From a virus: a stretch of DNA of 34,646 nt. The notes beneath the pieces are model-generated. The model saw nothing but the letters and a program-made list of their open reading frames with translations. It was not told the origin of the DNA and made no database searches. Below, in pieces: positions 22,566 to 29,238 of the stretch (positions within the stretch are counted from its first letter, which is position 1; the number at the start of each line of letters is the position of its first letter). A program made the translations under genes and the position numbers. The DNA is taken from positions 1-34,646 of the IMG/VR virus record IMGVR_UViG_3300028423_000997. One strand, written 5' to 3'.

Positions 22566-24271
22566 GTTTCTTCCTCTCCCTCTTCACCAGCGATTGGACT
22601 GACCTCATCGCCGCCTTCTTCAGCATCAAAATCTTCATCCGCTTCAAAATCTTCATCCGCTTCAAAATCTTCAAGTCCAGAATCCATACCACCCTGAACA
22701 CCCACGTTTCCGAGATCGCTAAATTCATCATCATCAACTGCATCTTCGCCGTCTTTAATTGGACGTTCCTGCTTTATGAGTTTTTCATTTTCAAGAATTT
22801 CATCTTCACTGAGTTGTAGATATTTCTTAAGCATGAAACGCTTGCTAAGATAATCAATTCCTTCAAGCTGACCAAATACTCCAGCTCTTGCGCTATTAAT
22901 TTCAATCTCACGATAATCACTAAAGCTTTGGGGCTCGGTAAATCCAATTTCAAATTGGCTAGAATCTATTTCATATCCACGATGCTTGAGAAACATCTTG
23001 AATTCTTTGTCAAAGTTTGGTTGAACCATCCTCTGTAATCTTTGACAATACTGTGTAAAACGATATTCTTGAATAAATGCAGTCCCGACACGACCATCGT
23101 TATATGTTGCGGTTCCATCATCTGGTCCTGTAGGCAAATAGCTCGATGGAATACCAAGACCACGTGCCAACTTGTTATTAAAAAACTTAAGGTCGTCAAT
23201 TTCGCCTAGATTTTCGCCACCTGCTAGTGTGTCTACTTTACTTCCTCGTCCTTCAGCGGTCTGAGCAAAGAAATAATCCTCCATGATTGAAAGTGGATTA
23301 TACTGGGCATCCATCATATTGCTGCCACCACCTGTCCGTGTTGGAATTCTTCTCTGGTGAATTTCATTCTTTACTCGTTCAACATGGGCCATGGCCTGGT
23401 GTGCTGGCATATCACCAACATCAATATAGAAAATACGACGCTCTGGTGCGCGTTGCACACGATAGATAATAATACTATCTTCTAGCAATTCTTTTTGCTT
23501 GTATGTTTTGAACACCGCGTCTAGAATACTGTTACCAAAAGGCCAGCTAAGATCCATACCAACAGTCAATGCCAAATGAATAATATGTTTCGCATCAACT
23601 TGATATTCAATTTCACTACCAATTCCGCTTGCTGAATTTGTATTAATTGGATTACGATTATTGGTCGTCTGATTCATACTGTTTGGAGTGATAGAACTAG
23701 ACGCATAATTTGTTGTGCCTTGTGGCGTTGTTGCAGTAAGGGTTTGGAAATTTGGATCCAAATTTTTGATAATATACTGTGCTGGTTCTTTACCACGTGC
23801 TTCATCAACAATAACACGAGAAACATCTGCCGGACTGACATAATACAATTTATAAGTTTCTGGATCACGAATGAACGGCTGGTCACCATATTTGATCGTG
23901 TTACGGAATGTAGTGAACAGTCTACGATTCCAGTCATTGACACGACACCATTGTTTAAGAACAGTCGAGAGAACATCACTCTCTGTTTCTGTTGGGCTAT
24001 CATGCCAGTTGATAATAAATGGAAGATCTGTATCTTCGTCTCGCTGAGTTGAAAATTCAGCAATGGTATCCAGAGCAGTGTTAATTTCACTATCCATATC
24101 CATTTGGTCATATTGCATATAACGCTCAAGGCGATTGGGCTGACCAACATATACTTCTGGTAGCCAACTTTGGAATCTTGATGCGTCTGTTTTGCTAGCA
24201 CCACGACCCTTACCACCACTCAATGGGCTCTGGGTTCCATGATACGTTTGGAAGTGTTTTTTCCAGCTCAT
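22562..24271 (-). CDS. 20: Portal vertex protein gp20
   Basis: 569 residues, T4 gp20 family. Diagnostic blocks include SRFQSWLPEVYVGQPNRLERY, MDMDSEINTALDTIAEFSTQ, DWNRRLFTTFRNTIKYGDQPF, and the LGIPSSYLPTGPDDG segment near residue 370. Twelve copies would form the DNA portal, nucleating the prohead and docking terminase and neck. Compared with T4 (524 residues) it carries an additional acidic tail of about 50 residues made of repeats (EDFEADED). A late box overlaps the stop of the upstream gene 29 nt before its ATG. Confidence 0.94.
   Translation of the reverse strand: MSWKKHFQTYHGTQSPLSGGKGRGASKTDASRFQSWLPEVYVGQPNRLERYMQYDQMDMDSEINTALDTIAEFSTQRDEDTDLPFIINWHDSPTETESDVLSTVLKQWCRVNDWNRRLFTTFRNTIKYGDQPFIRDPETYKLYYVSPADVSRVIVDEARGKEPAQYIIKNLDPNFQTLTATTPQGTTNYASSSITPNSMNQTTNNRNPINTNSASGIGSEIEYQVDAKHIIHLALTVGMDLSWPFGNSILDAVFKTYKQKELLEDSIIIYRVQRAPERRIFYIDVGDMPAHQAMAHVERVKNEIHQRRIPTRTGGGSNMMDAQYNPLSIMEDYFFAQTAEGRGSKVDTLAGGENLGEIDDLKFFNNKLARGLGIPSSYLPTGPDDGTATYNDGRVGTAFIQEYRFTQYCQRLQRMVQPNFDKEFKMFLKHRGYEIDSSQFEIGFTEPQSFSDYREIEINSARAGVFGQLEGIDYLSKRFMLKKYLQLSEDEILENEKLIKQERPIKDGEDAVDDDEFSDLGNVGVQGGMDSGLEDFEADEDFEADEDFDAEEGGDEVSPIAGEEGEEET
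22627..22673 (-). repeat. 18-bp tandem repeat encoding acidic tail of gp20
   Basis: An 18-bp unit is repeated 2.6 times (22627-22644, 22645-22662, then 11 bases), giving a six-residue acidic repeat (FEADED) in the portal C-terminus. The copies are exact, so the repeat is recent or prone to slippage. Confidence 0.85.
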
Positions 24272-24299
24272 ATTGTTAGATTATCCTCTGTATTGTGGG

Positions 24300-24307
24300 T
24301 ATTTATT
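24300..24307 (-). promoter_or_regulatory. Late promoter box AATAAATA (gp20 operon)
   Basis: The minus strand reads AATAAATA 29 nt before the gp20 ATG. It overlaps the TAA stop (24305-24303) of the upstream gene, so the stop codon is part of the box. It is well placed to give separate late expression of the head genes. Confidence 0.65.
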
Positions 24308-26555
24308 GGTTCTCGATTGCGTCCAACATTTTGCGCAAGTTTCGATTTGCTTCATGGAATTCACTATAAAGCTTGTTCATTGTTTCCGCTGCGTCTACTT
24401 GCGCCTTTTCTGCAGGTGAAAGCACGGGCGATCTTGCAGGAGTTAATGCACCTTGACGTCGCATTTCATCTTCGGACATTTGCGGAGCAACAAACTGGCT
24501 CATTACTTGTTCTTCACGACGCATTTGTCCTATGTCAGGCGAATACGTTTGTGGCACTACAGCTGGTGTTTGATTGTTGTTGTTGCCTTCATTGTTTTCG
24601 CCTTCAGCTAGTCTCCACCTTTTTCTTATGAATTCTTCACGTTGTCGCTGCCATTCTTCTTGTTCGGCTTCTGTTCCATCATCTGGAAAAGGATTTTTAT
24701 TCTGAAATGCTGCATCAAGTGTTTGCTGACCTGGATCAACATCAGCAAATAAACCAGTAGTAAATGCAGCAACCGGCGCACTTAAAACCTTACCAATAAT
24801 ACGTCCAAAAAATCCTCTTGCAGCCTGGCGGCCAGCTTGTTTTGTGGTTTCTTTGGTGATTTTCTTGGCAGTTTCTGCCATGGCTTTCTTACCAAAAACC
24901 GTATCAAACAATGATTTAACGCCGGTTACAGCCTTTTTGCCTAATCCAAATCCTAGCTTACCCACGCCTTTCATAAGTTTAAATCCGCCAAAACCCAGAG
25001 CAAGAGCACCGGCAGCTAACCCAAATCCCTTGCCTGTCGGCCCAACTCCAATACTATCAGCGAGCTTGTTAATTTTTTCAACCATACCAGCCATTGATGA
25101 AACAATTTCACCCATAGCGGTTCCAAAATCGCGAGTTTTCTTGGCCATGTCACGGAAATCAACATTGTTGATACCCATCAAGCCATTTTCAATACCAAAA
25201 ATACTCAATGTTGCGGCTTGAACAGAACTGATAAATTCTTCTAGATCTGTTTTGAGTTTAAGCATGTTTGCTGTTGTTTCATTCATAGCATCGTTGAATG
25301 GGTCTGTTCCTTCCGTTGCTGCATCGGCTGATTCAGCAAGAGCAGTTCTACTCTCAACAACCATTTTAAGAAGTTGTTCACTCAATTGACCAACAGGGTC
25401 ACCAGCATAAAGTTTGGACTGTCTACGTAGGGTTTCCTCTTGTGCTGCTAACAGTGAACCAATGCGCTCAACATTTTCTCTCATTTGTTCGCTGCTTGCG
25501 GCTGGATCGTTTGCTAGATTTATAAAATTATTTGCAGCATCCCTGAGTGCTGGGCCTAATCCTGGTATTGCATTGATTGCACCCATTTGTTCAGTTGTTA
25601 GGACCGGAAATCCTTCAAGTTGTCCTGCGATTTCGCCCTTTAACAATTCAATAATATCTTCTGAACCTTCACCAAAATATGCAGTGAAAGCATCGGTCAT
25701 ATTTTGTGCACTGGTTAATGCGCTATCACCCAGTTTGTTCATTGCGCTCAAGAAATATGTATCTTGGTCAACAGCGGCACGGTTCCTTACAATTTCACGG
25801 CGCTGCCTACCTGTTAGACGTGCATATCCGAGAACTTCACGGTTGAGTATATCAAAACTTTTTGCTGCTTCAGCTGCTATATTTTCCTGACCAACACCTG
25901 CTTTGCGAAGTGTATCCAGTTTGTCTGCCATGATGCCAGCCATTTCTTGGCCGGTCATACCAAAATAACCAAAATCAGCCGTGGCATCACGAACTTTTAC
26001 AACAAGGTCTGAAAATCTTCTTGCCGCCTGTCCGCCTGTATCACCCAATGCACGAATCGAGCTACCATTCTCACCAAGAATATTAGCAAATTGTGTCAAA
26101 TTCATACCCATACGTGATAGTGCACCACGTGATTCCATCAATTCACCACTAAATGTAAAACCACTTTGCGCTGCCGCAGTTTGAGCATCAATATACTCGT
26201 CCAAAACTTTTGCAGCTATTCCAAATCCAGCACCCAATGTTCCGGTAACACCAACAATACCAAGAACATGTTTGCTGAAAGAACTAATAGAAGTTTCTGC
26301 TTCTGAAAATGCCTTAATTGCACTTTCACCACTGTCTTTGATCTGGTCCTTGGCTTTTCCTGACGCTTTTGAAAGTCCTTCAAGTGCCTTACTGGTTTTC
26401 TTACGATTCTGATTTTCTTCACGACGGTTTCTTTGCGTTTGTGAGTCTTCGCCTTTGGCTTTTTTATCAAGTGCTCGCAACACTAATTGCAGAGTTTCCT
26501 CAGTCGCCCAATTGAGTTCTACTTGTTCTTCACCAAAGAGTATCTTTTTAGCCAT
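24303..26555 (-). CDS. Tape-measure-like tail or virion protein
   Basis: 750 residues. N-terminal 30 residues (ILFGEEQVELNWATEETLQLVLRALDKK) are followed by a long helical, Ala/Gly/Glu-rich region with Lys/Arg-rich start, a Gly-rich hydrophobic stretch near 515-560 (GFGLAAGALALGFGGFKLM, VGKLGFGLGKKAV) and a polar, Gln/Asn/Pro-rich tail ending in a short coiled coil. Size, helicity and a membrane-like Gly-rich segment fit a tail tape measure or an internal ejected virion protein; position beside tail hub genes supports this. I cannot show homology to T4 gp29 by eye. It faces gp26 across a divergent late promoter pair. Confidence 0.6.
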   Translation of the reverse strand: MAKKILFGEEQVELNWATEETLQLVLRALDKKAKGEDSQTQRNRREENQNRKKTSKALEGLSKASGKAKDQIKDSGESAIKAFSEAETSISSFSKHVLGIVGVTGTLGAGFGIAAKVLDEYIDAQTAAAQSGFTFSGELMESRGALSRMGMNLTQFANILGENGSSIRALGDTGGQAARRFSDLVVKVRDATADFGYFGMTGQEMAGIMADKLDTLRKAGVGQENIAAEAAKSFDILNREVLGYARLTGRQRREIVRNRAAVDQDTYFLSAMNKLGDSALTSAQNMTDAFTAYFGEGSEDIIELLKGEIAGQLEGFPVLTTEQMGAINAIPGLGPALRDAANNFINLANDPAASSEQMRENVERIGSLLAAQEETLRRQSKLYAGDPVGQLSEQLLKMVVESRTALAESADAATEGTDPFNDAMNETTANMLKLKTDLEEFISSVQAATLSIFGIENGLMGINNVDFRDMAKKTRDFGTAMGEIVSSMAGMVEKINKLADSIGVGPTGKGFGLAAGALALGFGGFKLMKGVGKLGFGLGKKAVTGVKSLFDTVFGKKAMAETAKKITKETTKQAGRQAARGFFGRIIGKVLSAPVAAFTTGLFADVDPGQQTLDAAFQNKNPFPDDGTEAEQEEWQRQREEFIRKRWRLAEGENNEGNNNNQTPAVVPQTYSPDIGQMRREEQVMSQFVAPQMSEDEMRRQGALTPARSPVLSPAEKAQVDAAETMNKLYSEFHEANRNLRKMLDAIENQ

Positions 26556-26578
26556 GAATTATCTACTACTTTTACCTG

Positions 26579-26586
26579 GATAAATA
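26579..26586 (+). promoter_or_regulatory. Late promoter box GATAAATA (gp26)
   Basis: The plus strand reads GATAAATA about 42 nt before the gp26 ATG, with AAGGAG as ribosome binding site in between. It is paired with an identical box on the other strand 14 nt downstream. Confidence 0.65.
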
Positions 26587-26599
26587 GGTTTATACTGGA

Positions 26600-26607
26600 T
26601 ATTTATC
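26600..26607 (-). promoter_or_regulatory. Late promoter box GATAAATA (tape-measure-like gene)
   Basis: The minus strand reads GATAAATA about 45 nt before the ATG at 26555. With the plus-strand copy at 26579-26586 it forms a symmetric divergent pair, with predicted start points only a few bases apart. Confidence 0.65.
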
Positions 26608-26627
26608 TCTAGTCTTAAGGAGCAGAA

Positions 26628-27305
26628 ATGACCGAGAATCCGCTAAAAAGCTATTATACCAATCCTGGAACATATGCGTTCTTGCCTTCACAAGGCAAAT
26701 ACTACAGTGAATCACCCCTGCTTTCAGCAGATGGCGAAATTGAAGTATTGCCACTTACCGCTGTGGATGAATTGCATTTGCAAAGCCCTGATGGTTTGCT
26801 AAACAATGACTCACTTTACAAAGTGATCTCTCATATTGTTCCTGGAATCAAAGATCCAGCAGAGGTTGTGAAACCAGACCTGGATATTATTTTTATCGCA
26901 ATGCGAATCGTGACATACGGCGAAGATATGGGCGTTGACGTTCGCTGCCCCAAGTGCAATGCTGATAATCATTTTTCTGTTAATTTGCCCACTGTTCTTG
27001 CTACAGCAAAACCAATGGTTGCACCTGATCAGATCGAAATCAACAAGTTAAAAATCAAGTTTCGACCATACACCATTTATAGCCAAAATAAATTTAATGA
27101 ATATATGATCGAAATTCAAAGAACAGCCACATTGCTAGATCGATATAACAACGACGAAAACATGGCTGATGATCAACGTGAACAATTGAGAAACGGAATC
27201 AAAGAAAAAATCAACAAAAGTTCTGAAGAACTTTTCGATATTGTTACAGACAGTATTGTTTCTATCGAAACACCAGATGAGGAAGTTGTCATGCGAAAAA
27301 TGTGA
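26628..27305 (+). CDS. 26: Baseplate hub assembly protein, gp26 type
   Basis: 225 residues of the T4 baseplate-hub chaperone family (T4 gp26/gp51 group). Signature stretches are VLPLTAVDELHLQSPDGLLNNDSL, VVKPDLDIIFIAMRIVTYGEDMGVDVRCPKCNADNHF with a CxxC zinc-ribbon-like pair (CPKC), and IKFRPYT. It helps assemble the central hub of the baseplate. T4 gp26 has 208 residues. An AAGGAG site precedes the ATG. The 3' end overlaps the ATG of the gp51-like gene at 27277. Confidence 0.85.
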   Translation: MTENPLKSYYTNPGTYAFLPSQGKYYSESPLLSADGEIEVLPLTAVDELHLQSPDGLLNNDSLYKVISHIVPGIKDPAEVVKPDLDIIFIAMRIVTYGEDMGVDVRCPKCNADNHFSVNLPTVLATAKPMVAPDQIEINKLKIKFRPYTIYSQNKFNEYMIEIQRTATLLDRYNNDENMADDQREQLRNGIKEKINKSSEELFDIVTDSIVSIETPDEEVVMRKM

Positions 27306-27581
27306 ACACCAGGGAAGCGTGGAGGTTGATTTTGATCCTGCAAATTTTTTCGAAAGCAACTAGCTCAGGCCGCAACTAGTAAAGAAGTTCGAGAGCTAGT
27401 CGCAAAATACGAAACCACAAGAAAAGAAATACTCAAAACACTGATGCAAATTACCATTTATAGCGGAATAGGGTATCAGGATGTAAAAAATATGACTAAT
27501 TCTGAAAGAGAGATATTAGTAGAAGCTATTAAGGAGAAACGAGATGCGGAAACCCCAGGAAAATCTACGCAATATCTCTAA
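27277..27581 (+). CDS. 51: gp51-like baseplate hub protein read through a -1 frameshift
   Basis: From ATG 27277 the frame encodes MRKLSCEKCEHQGSVEV, with a CxxC pair, then DFDPANFF and stops at 27361-27363 after 28 codons. The frame one base back continues from 27351 as RKQLAQAATSKEVRELVAKYE and runs to TAA at 27579-27581. Joined at the TTTTTTC stretch (27345-27351) it gives 101 residues, which reads like the gp51-type small proteins that follow gp26 in T4-like marine phages. A -1 shift, or one T lost from a seven-T run by mutation or sequencing error, would explain it. The downstream part has no start codon in a good position and no other explanation. The first part overlaps the gp26 end by 29 nt. 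Confidence 0.6.
27345..27403 (+). promoter_or_regulatory. Candidate -1 frameshift signal: slippery heptamer plus stem
   Basis: T-TTT-TTC at 27345-27351 is an X-XXY-YYZ heptamer in the right phase for a -1 shift; A-AAT-TTT at 27342-27348 overlaps it and also fits the pattern. Seven bases downstream an 8-bp perfect stem begins: 27359-27366 pairs with 27393-27400, extended after one mismatch by two more pairs (27356-27357 with 27402-27403), with a 26-nt loop. Heptamer, spacer and stem are those of known frameshift sites, but homopolymer error is the main alternative. Confidence 0.5.
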
Positions 27582-28143
27582 AATGGTCAGAACTTGGTCA
27601 ACCGTATTTGACTATTAAAGTCAGGTCTGGTAATGACGCTTCGCGTCATTAGATGATTCGCAAATTCATTTCGCTCACTTCGTTCCGCTCAATTCATTTG
27701 CTCTCATCTTCTTTAGAATTTCGAAGAATATCTTATTTTGTCGGTAATCGTGACGCTTCTAATCGGAATGATTGATCATTTTCCAGAACCAATAACCACA
27801 CTTTGCCCGATAACAGGCAAAGTGTGGTAGAAACGGGTATTTTCCGTCACCAACCCTGCAAGCAGGGCCACATCGTAACAAAACAACCTTGTATAGCCAG
27901 GAAAGGGCGGTTGAGCGATACCCTTTTATGTTTAGCTTTATCAACGCAGGACCACACAACACTGCTACGACTGTGTTATGCTGCCCGTAGGTTCCAAGTG
28001 GTCAGGAGAGCCTACTCATTTCTTGGGCGTCACCCCAAGTGCTATCTGACGGCGGCACACTAGATCTGTCAGTTTGAAAAAAATCAAACAAACTCAAAGT
28101 GAGTAGAAAGCACTACCATTTTTGCCGCTATGGCCGGGTTCTG
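27582..28143. ncRNA. Gene-free, hairpin-rich convergent intergenic region
   Basis: 562 bases between the plus-strand gp51-like gene and the minus-strand nuclease gene. It holds no credible gene but many stems: a 9-bp stem 27631-27639/27643-27651 with a TTC loop; a two-part stem 27652-27665/27696-27708; a perfect 13-bp stem 27795-27807/27816-27828 with 8-nt loop; 27854-27858/27863-27867; 27902-27907/27921-27926; 28022-28027/28034-28039; and 28072-28077/28084-28089 with a six-A loop. Base composition in 27790-28060 is more GC-rich than the neighbouring genes. I cannot match it to tmRNA, RNase P, tRNA or group I intron cores. It may be a structured non-coding RNA, a bidirectional termination zone, or both; the strand is unclear. 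Confidence 0.45.
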
Positions 28144-28671
28144 TTAAGGGTTCTGTGTTGAGCCTATATTAGCCTGTTCAAAAGCATCTTTATTCAAATT
28201 AAAAAAGCTTTCAAACTCAGTGATTCTCCATGTATTTCCTTCACGATCCGTGTAATCTACATGACGTTGTGTTTGGAATGGACGGCTCACATCAAAAGCC
28301 GTGAATTTTCCTATCCTGGTGATTTTGAAAAATAAAATGTTTACGTCCCCAGGATCAGCTGCTTCCATTATTTGTTCTAGCCATTCCTCAAGAAGAGGAA
28401 TTTCAACATTATAAAGCAAACGATGGAATGGGAAACTACTATAATTCTTGCATTCACAATTTAGGTATTTCCAATCGTCAGGAGGAACAATGTCCCCCTT
28501 CATGTGCCTTATTTGTCCTTCAGTCATAACAATTTTGCGGCCAGCGTTGCTGCCGCCTGTATAAGCACCTGAATTTGGGACCCTCATAAAATGGTCCCCG
28601 TATAGCTTGGTTAAGTAGGCCGCGACGTCTCTCTCCCAGCCGCTGCCTTTTGCTTTACTACGGTTTGTCAC
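28144..28671 (-). CDS. PD-(D/E)XK-type nuclease, Holliday-junction-resolvase-like
   Basis: 175 residues. The layout fits a small PD-(D/E)XK endonuclease: GSGWERDVAAYL with an early Glu, RVPNSGAYTGG, then GDIVPPDDW with the metal-binding Asp, and NCECKNY with the ExK pair. Similar small proteins near recombination genes in T4-like marine phages are taken to be resolvases or repair nucleases. It may resolve recombination intermediates created by gp46/gp47 and related enzymes. Start is GTG at 28671, overlapping the upstream gene by 14 nt. Confidence 0.72.
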   Translation of the reverse strand: MTNRSKAKGSGWERDVAAYLTKLYGDHFMRVPNSGAYTGGSNAGRKIVMTEGQIRHMKGDIVPPDDWKYLNCECKNYSSFPFHRLLYNVEIPLLEEWLEQIMEAADPGDVNILFFKITRIGKFTAFDVSRPFQTQRHVDYTDREGNTWRITEFESFFNLNKDAFEQANIGSTQNP

Positions 28672-28918
28672 TGTTAATTATTTCGGCCAAACTTGCACCA
28701 GTATCTTTACTGTTTTTTCTTAGTTTTCTTCTTTTTGTTGGGTCATGATCATCTAAGACGTCTAGGTCAATTTCAAAATAACCATCATAAATGGAATATG
28801 TGTTGTCAGTTGTGATATTTTTGACTTCATCCGAAATTCCATCAAGGACAATGTCATCTAAATCCCACAAATTATCTGATATAGATACATGGTTGGTTGT
28901 AGTAGAATTATAAGCCAT
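28658..28918 (-). CDS. Small acidic protein with C-terminal LAEII motif
   Basis: 86 residues, Asp-rich (DNLWDLDDIVLDGISDEV, YFEIDLDVLDDHD), with a short basic patch KRRKLRKNSKD before the end. The last 15 residues (KDTGASLAEIINSDKP) match the end of the upstream gene (SDVGPGLAEIIDGL). It overlaps both neighbours by 11-14 nt. No family recognised; it may bind or regulate gp46/gp47 or the nuclease. Confidence 0.6.
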   Translation of the reverse strand: MAYNSTTTNHVSISDNLWDLDDIVLDGISDEVKNITTDNTYSIYDGYFEIDLDVLDDHDPTKRRKLRKNSKDTGASLAEIINSDKP

Positions 28919-29225
28919 CGATAATCTCTGCTAACCCTGGTCCAACATCACTACTCTTTTTGTTCATTCTTTTGCGAGCAGTATCAGAAATATCTCCGGA
29001 TGAATTCTGTTCTGATTTTTCGCTAGCTATTAGCTGTTTGTAAAACTCATTAAGAATCTTATTATAATCATACTGGTCTTTATCCTGGGGTAGAATATTA
29101 TGATCATAAGTCCATTCATGACCGTTCGTGTAAATGTCCCTCACAGGAAAATCTCCTACCTGATATGTTCCTGAATGTATAGATGTAGAAGTAAAATCTC
29201 CGTATGGAGATGAGCTTGTGCTCAT
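28908..29225 (-). CDS. Small hypothetical protein with C-terminal LAEII motif
   Basis: 105 residues from the ATG at 29225. A longer frame begins at 29300, overlapping gp46 by 62 nt, so the shorter start just after the gp46 stop is preferred; neither has a strong ribosome binding site. The protein is Ser/Thr/Tyr-rich at the start (STSSSPYGDFTSTSIHSG) and ends KKSSDVGPGLAEIIDGL, echoing the next gene. No known domain. Confidence 0.55.
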   Translation of the reverse strand: MSTSSSPYGDFTSTSIHSGTYQVGDFPVRDIYTNGHEWTYDHNILPQDKDQYDYNKILNEFYKQLIASEKSEQNSSGDISDTARKRMNKKSSDVGPGLAEIIDGL

Positions 29226-29238
29226 TGTAGATGAAATA

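Noticed and set aside
27631-27651. Intrinsic terminator after the gp51-like gene
   Set aside because: The stem is good but no T run follows on either strand. It is listed as part of the structured region instead.
27803-28063. 86-residue plus-strand frame in the gene-free region
   Set aside because: Spans several strong hairpins, has Cys/Arg/His-rich irregular composition and no ribosome site. A 67-residue minus-strand frame at 27759-27962 is rejected for the same reasons.
27582-28143. Group I intron or tmRNA in the hairpin-rich gap
   Set aside because: No group I core pairings, no guanosine-binding segment, no homing endonuclease and no tRNA-like ends could be found by eye. A covariance search could still overturn this.
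28115-28150. CAGAACCCGG on the minus strand, like the 3' conserved element of RNase P RNA
   Set aside because: It sits at the nuclease gene stop as part of a short direct repeat, and the other conserved RNase P elements are not found in the right order.
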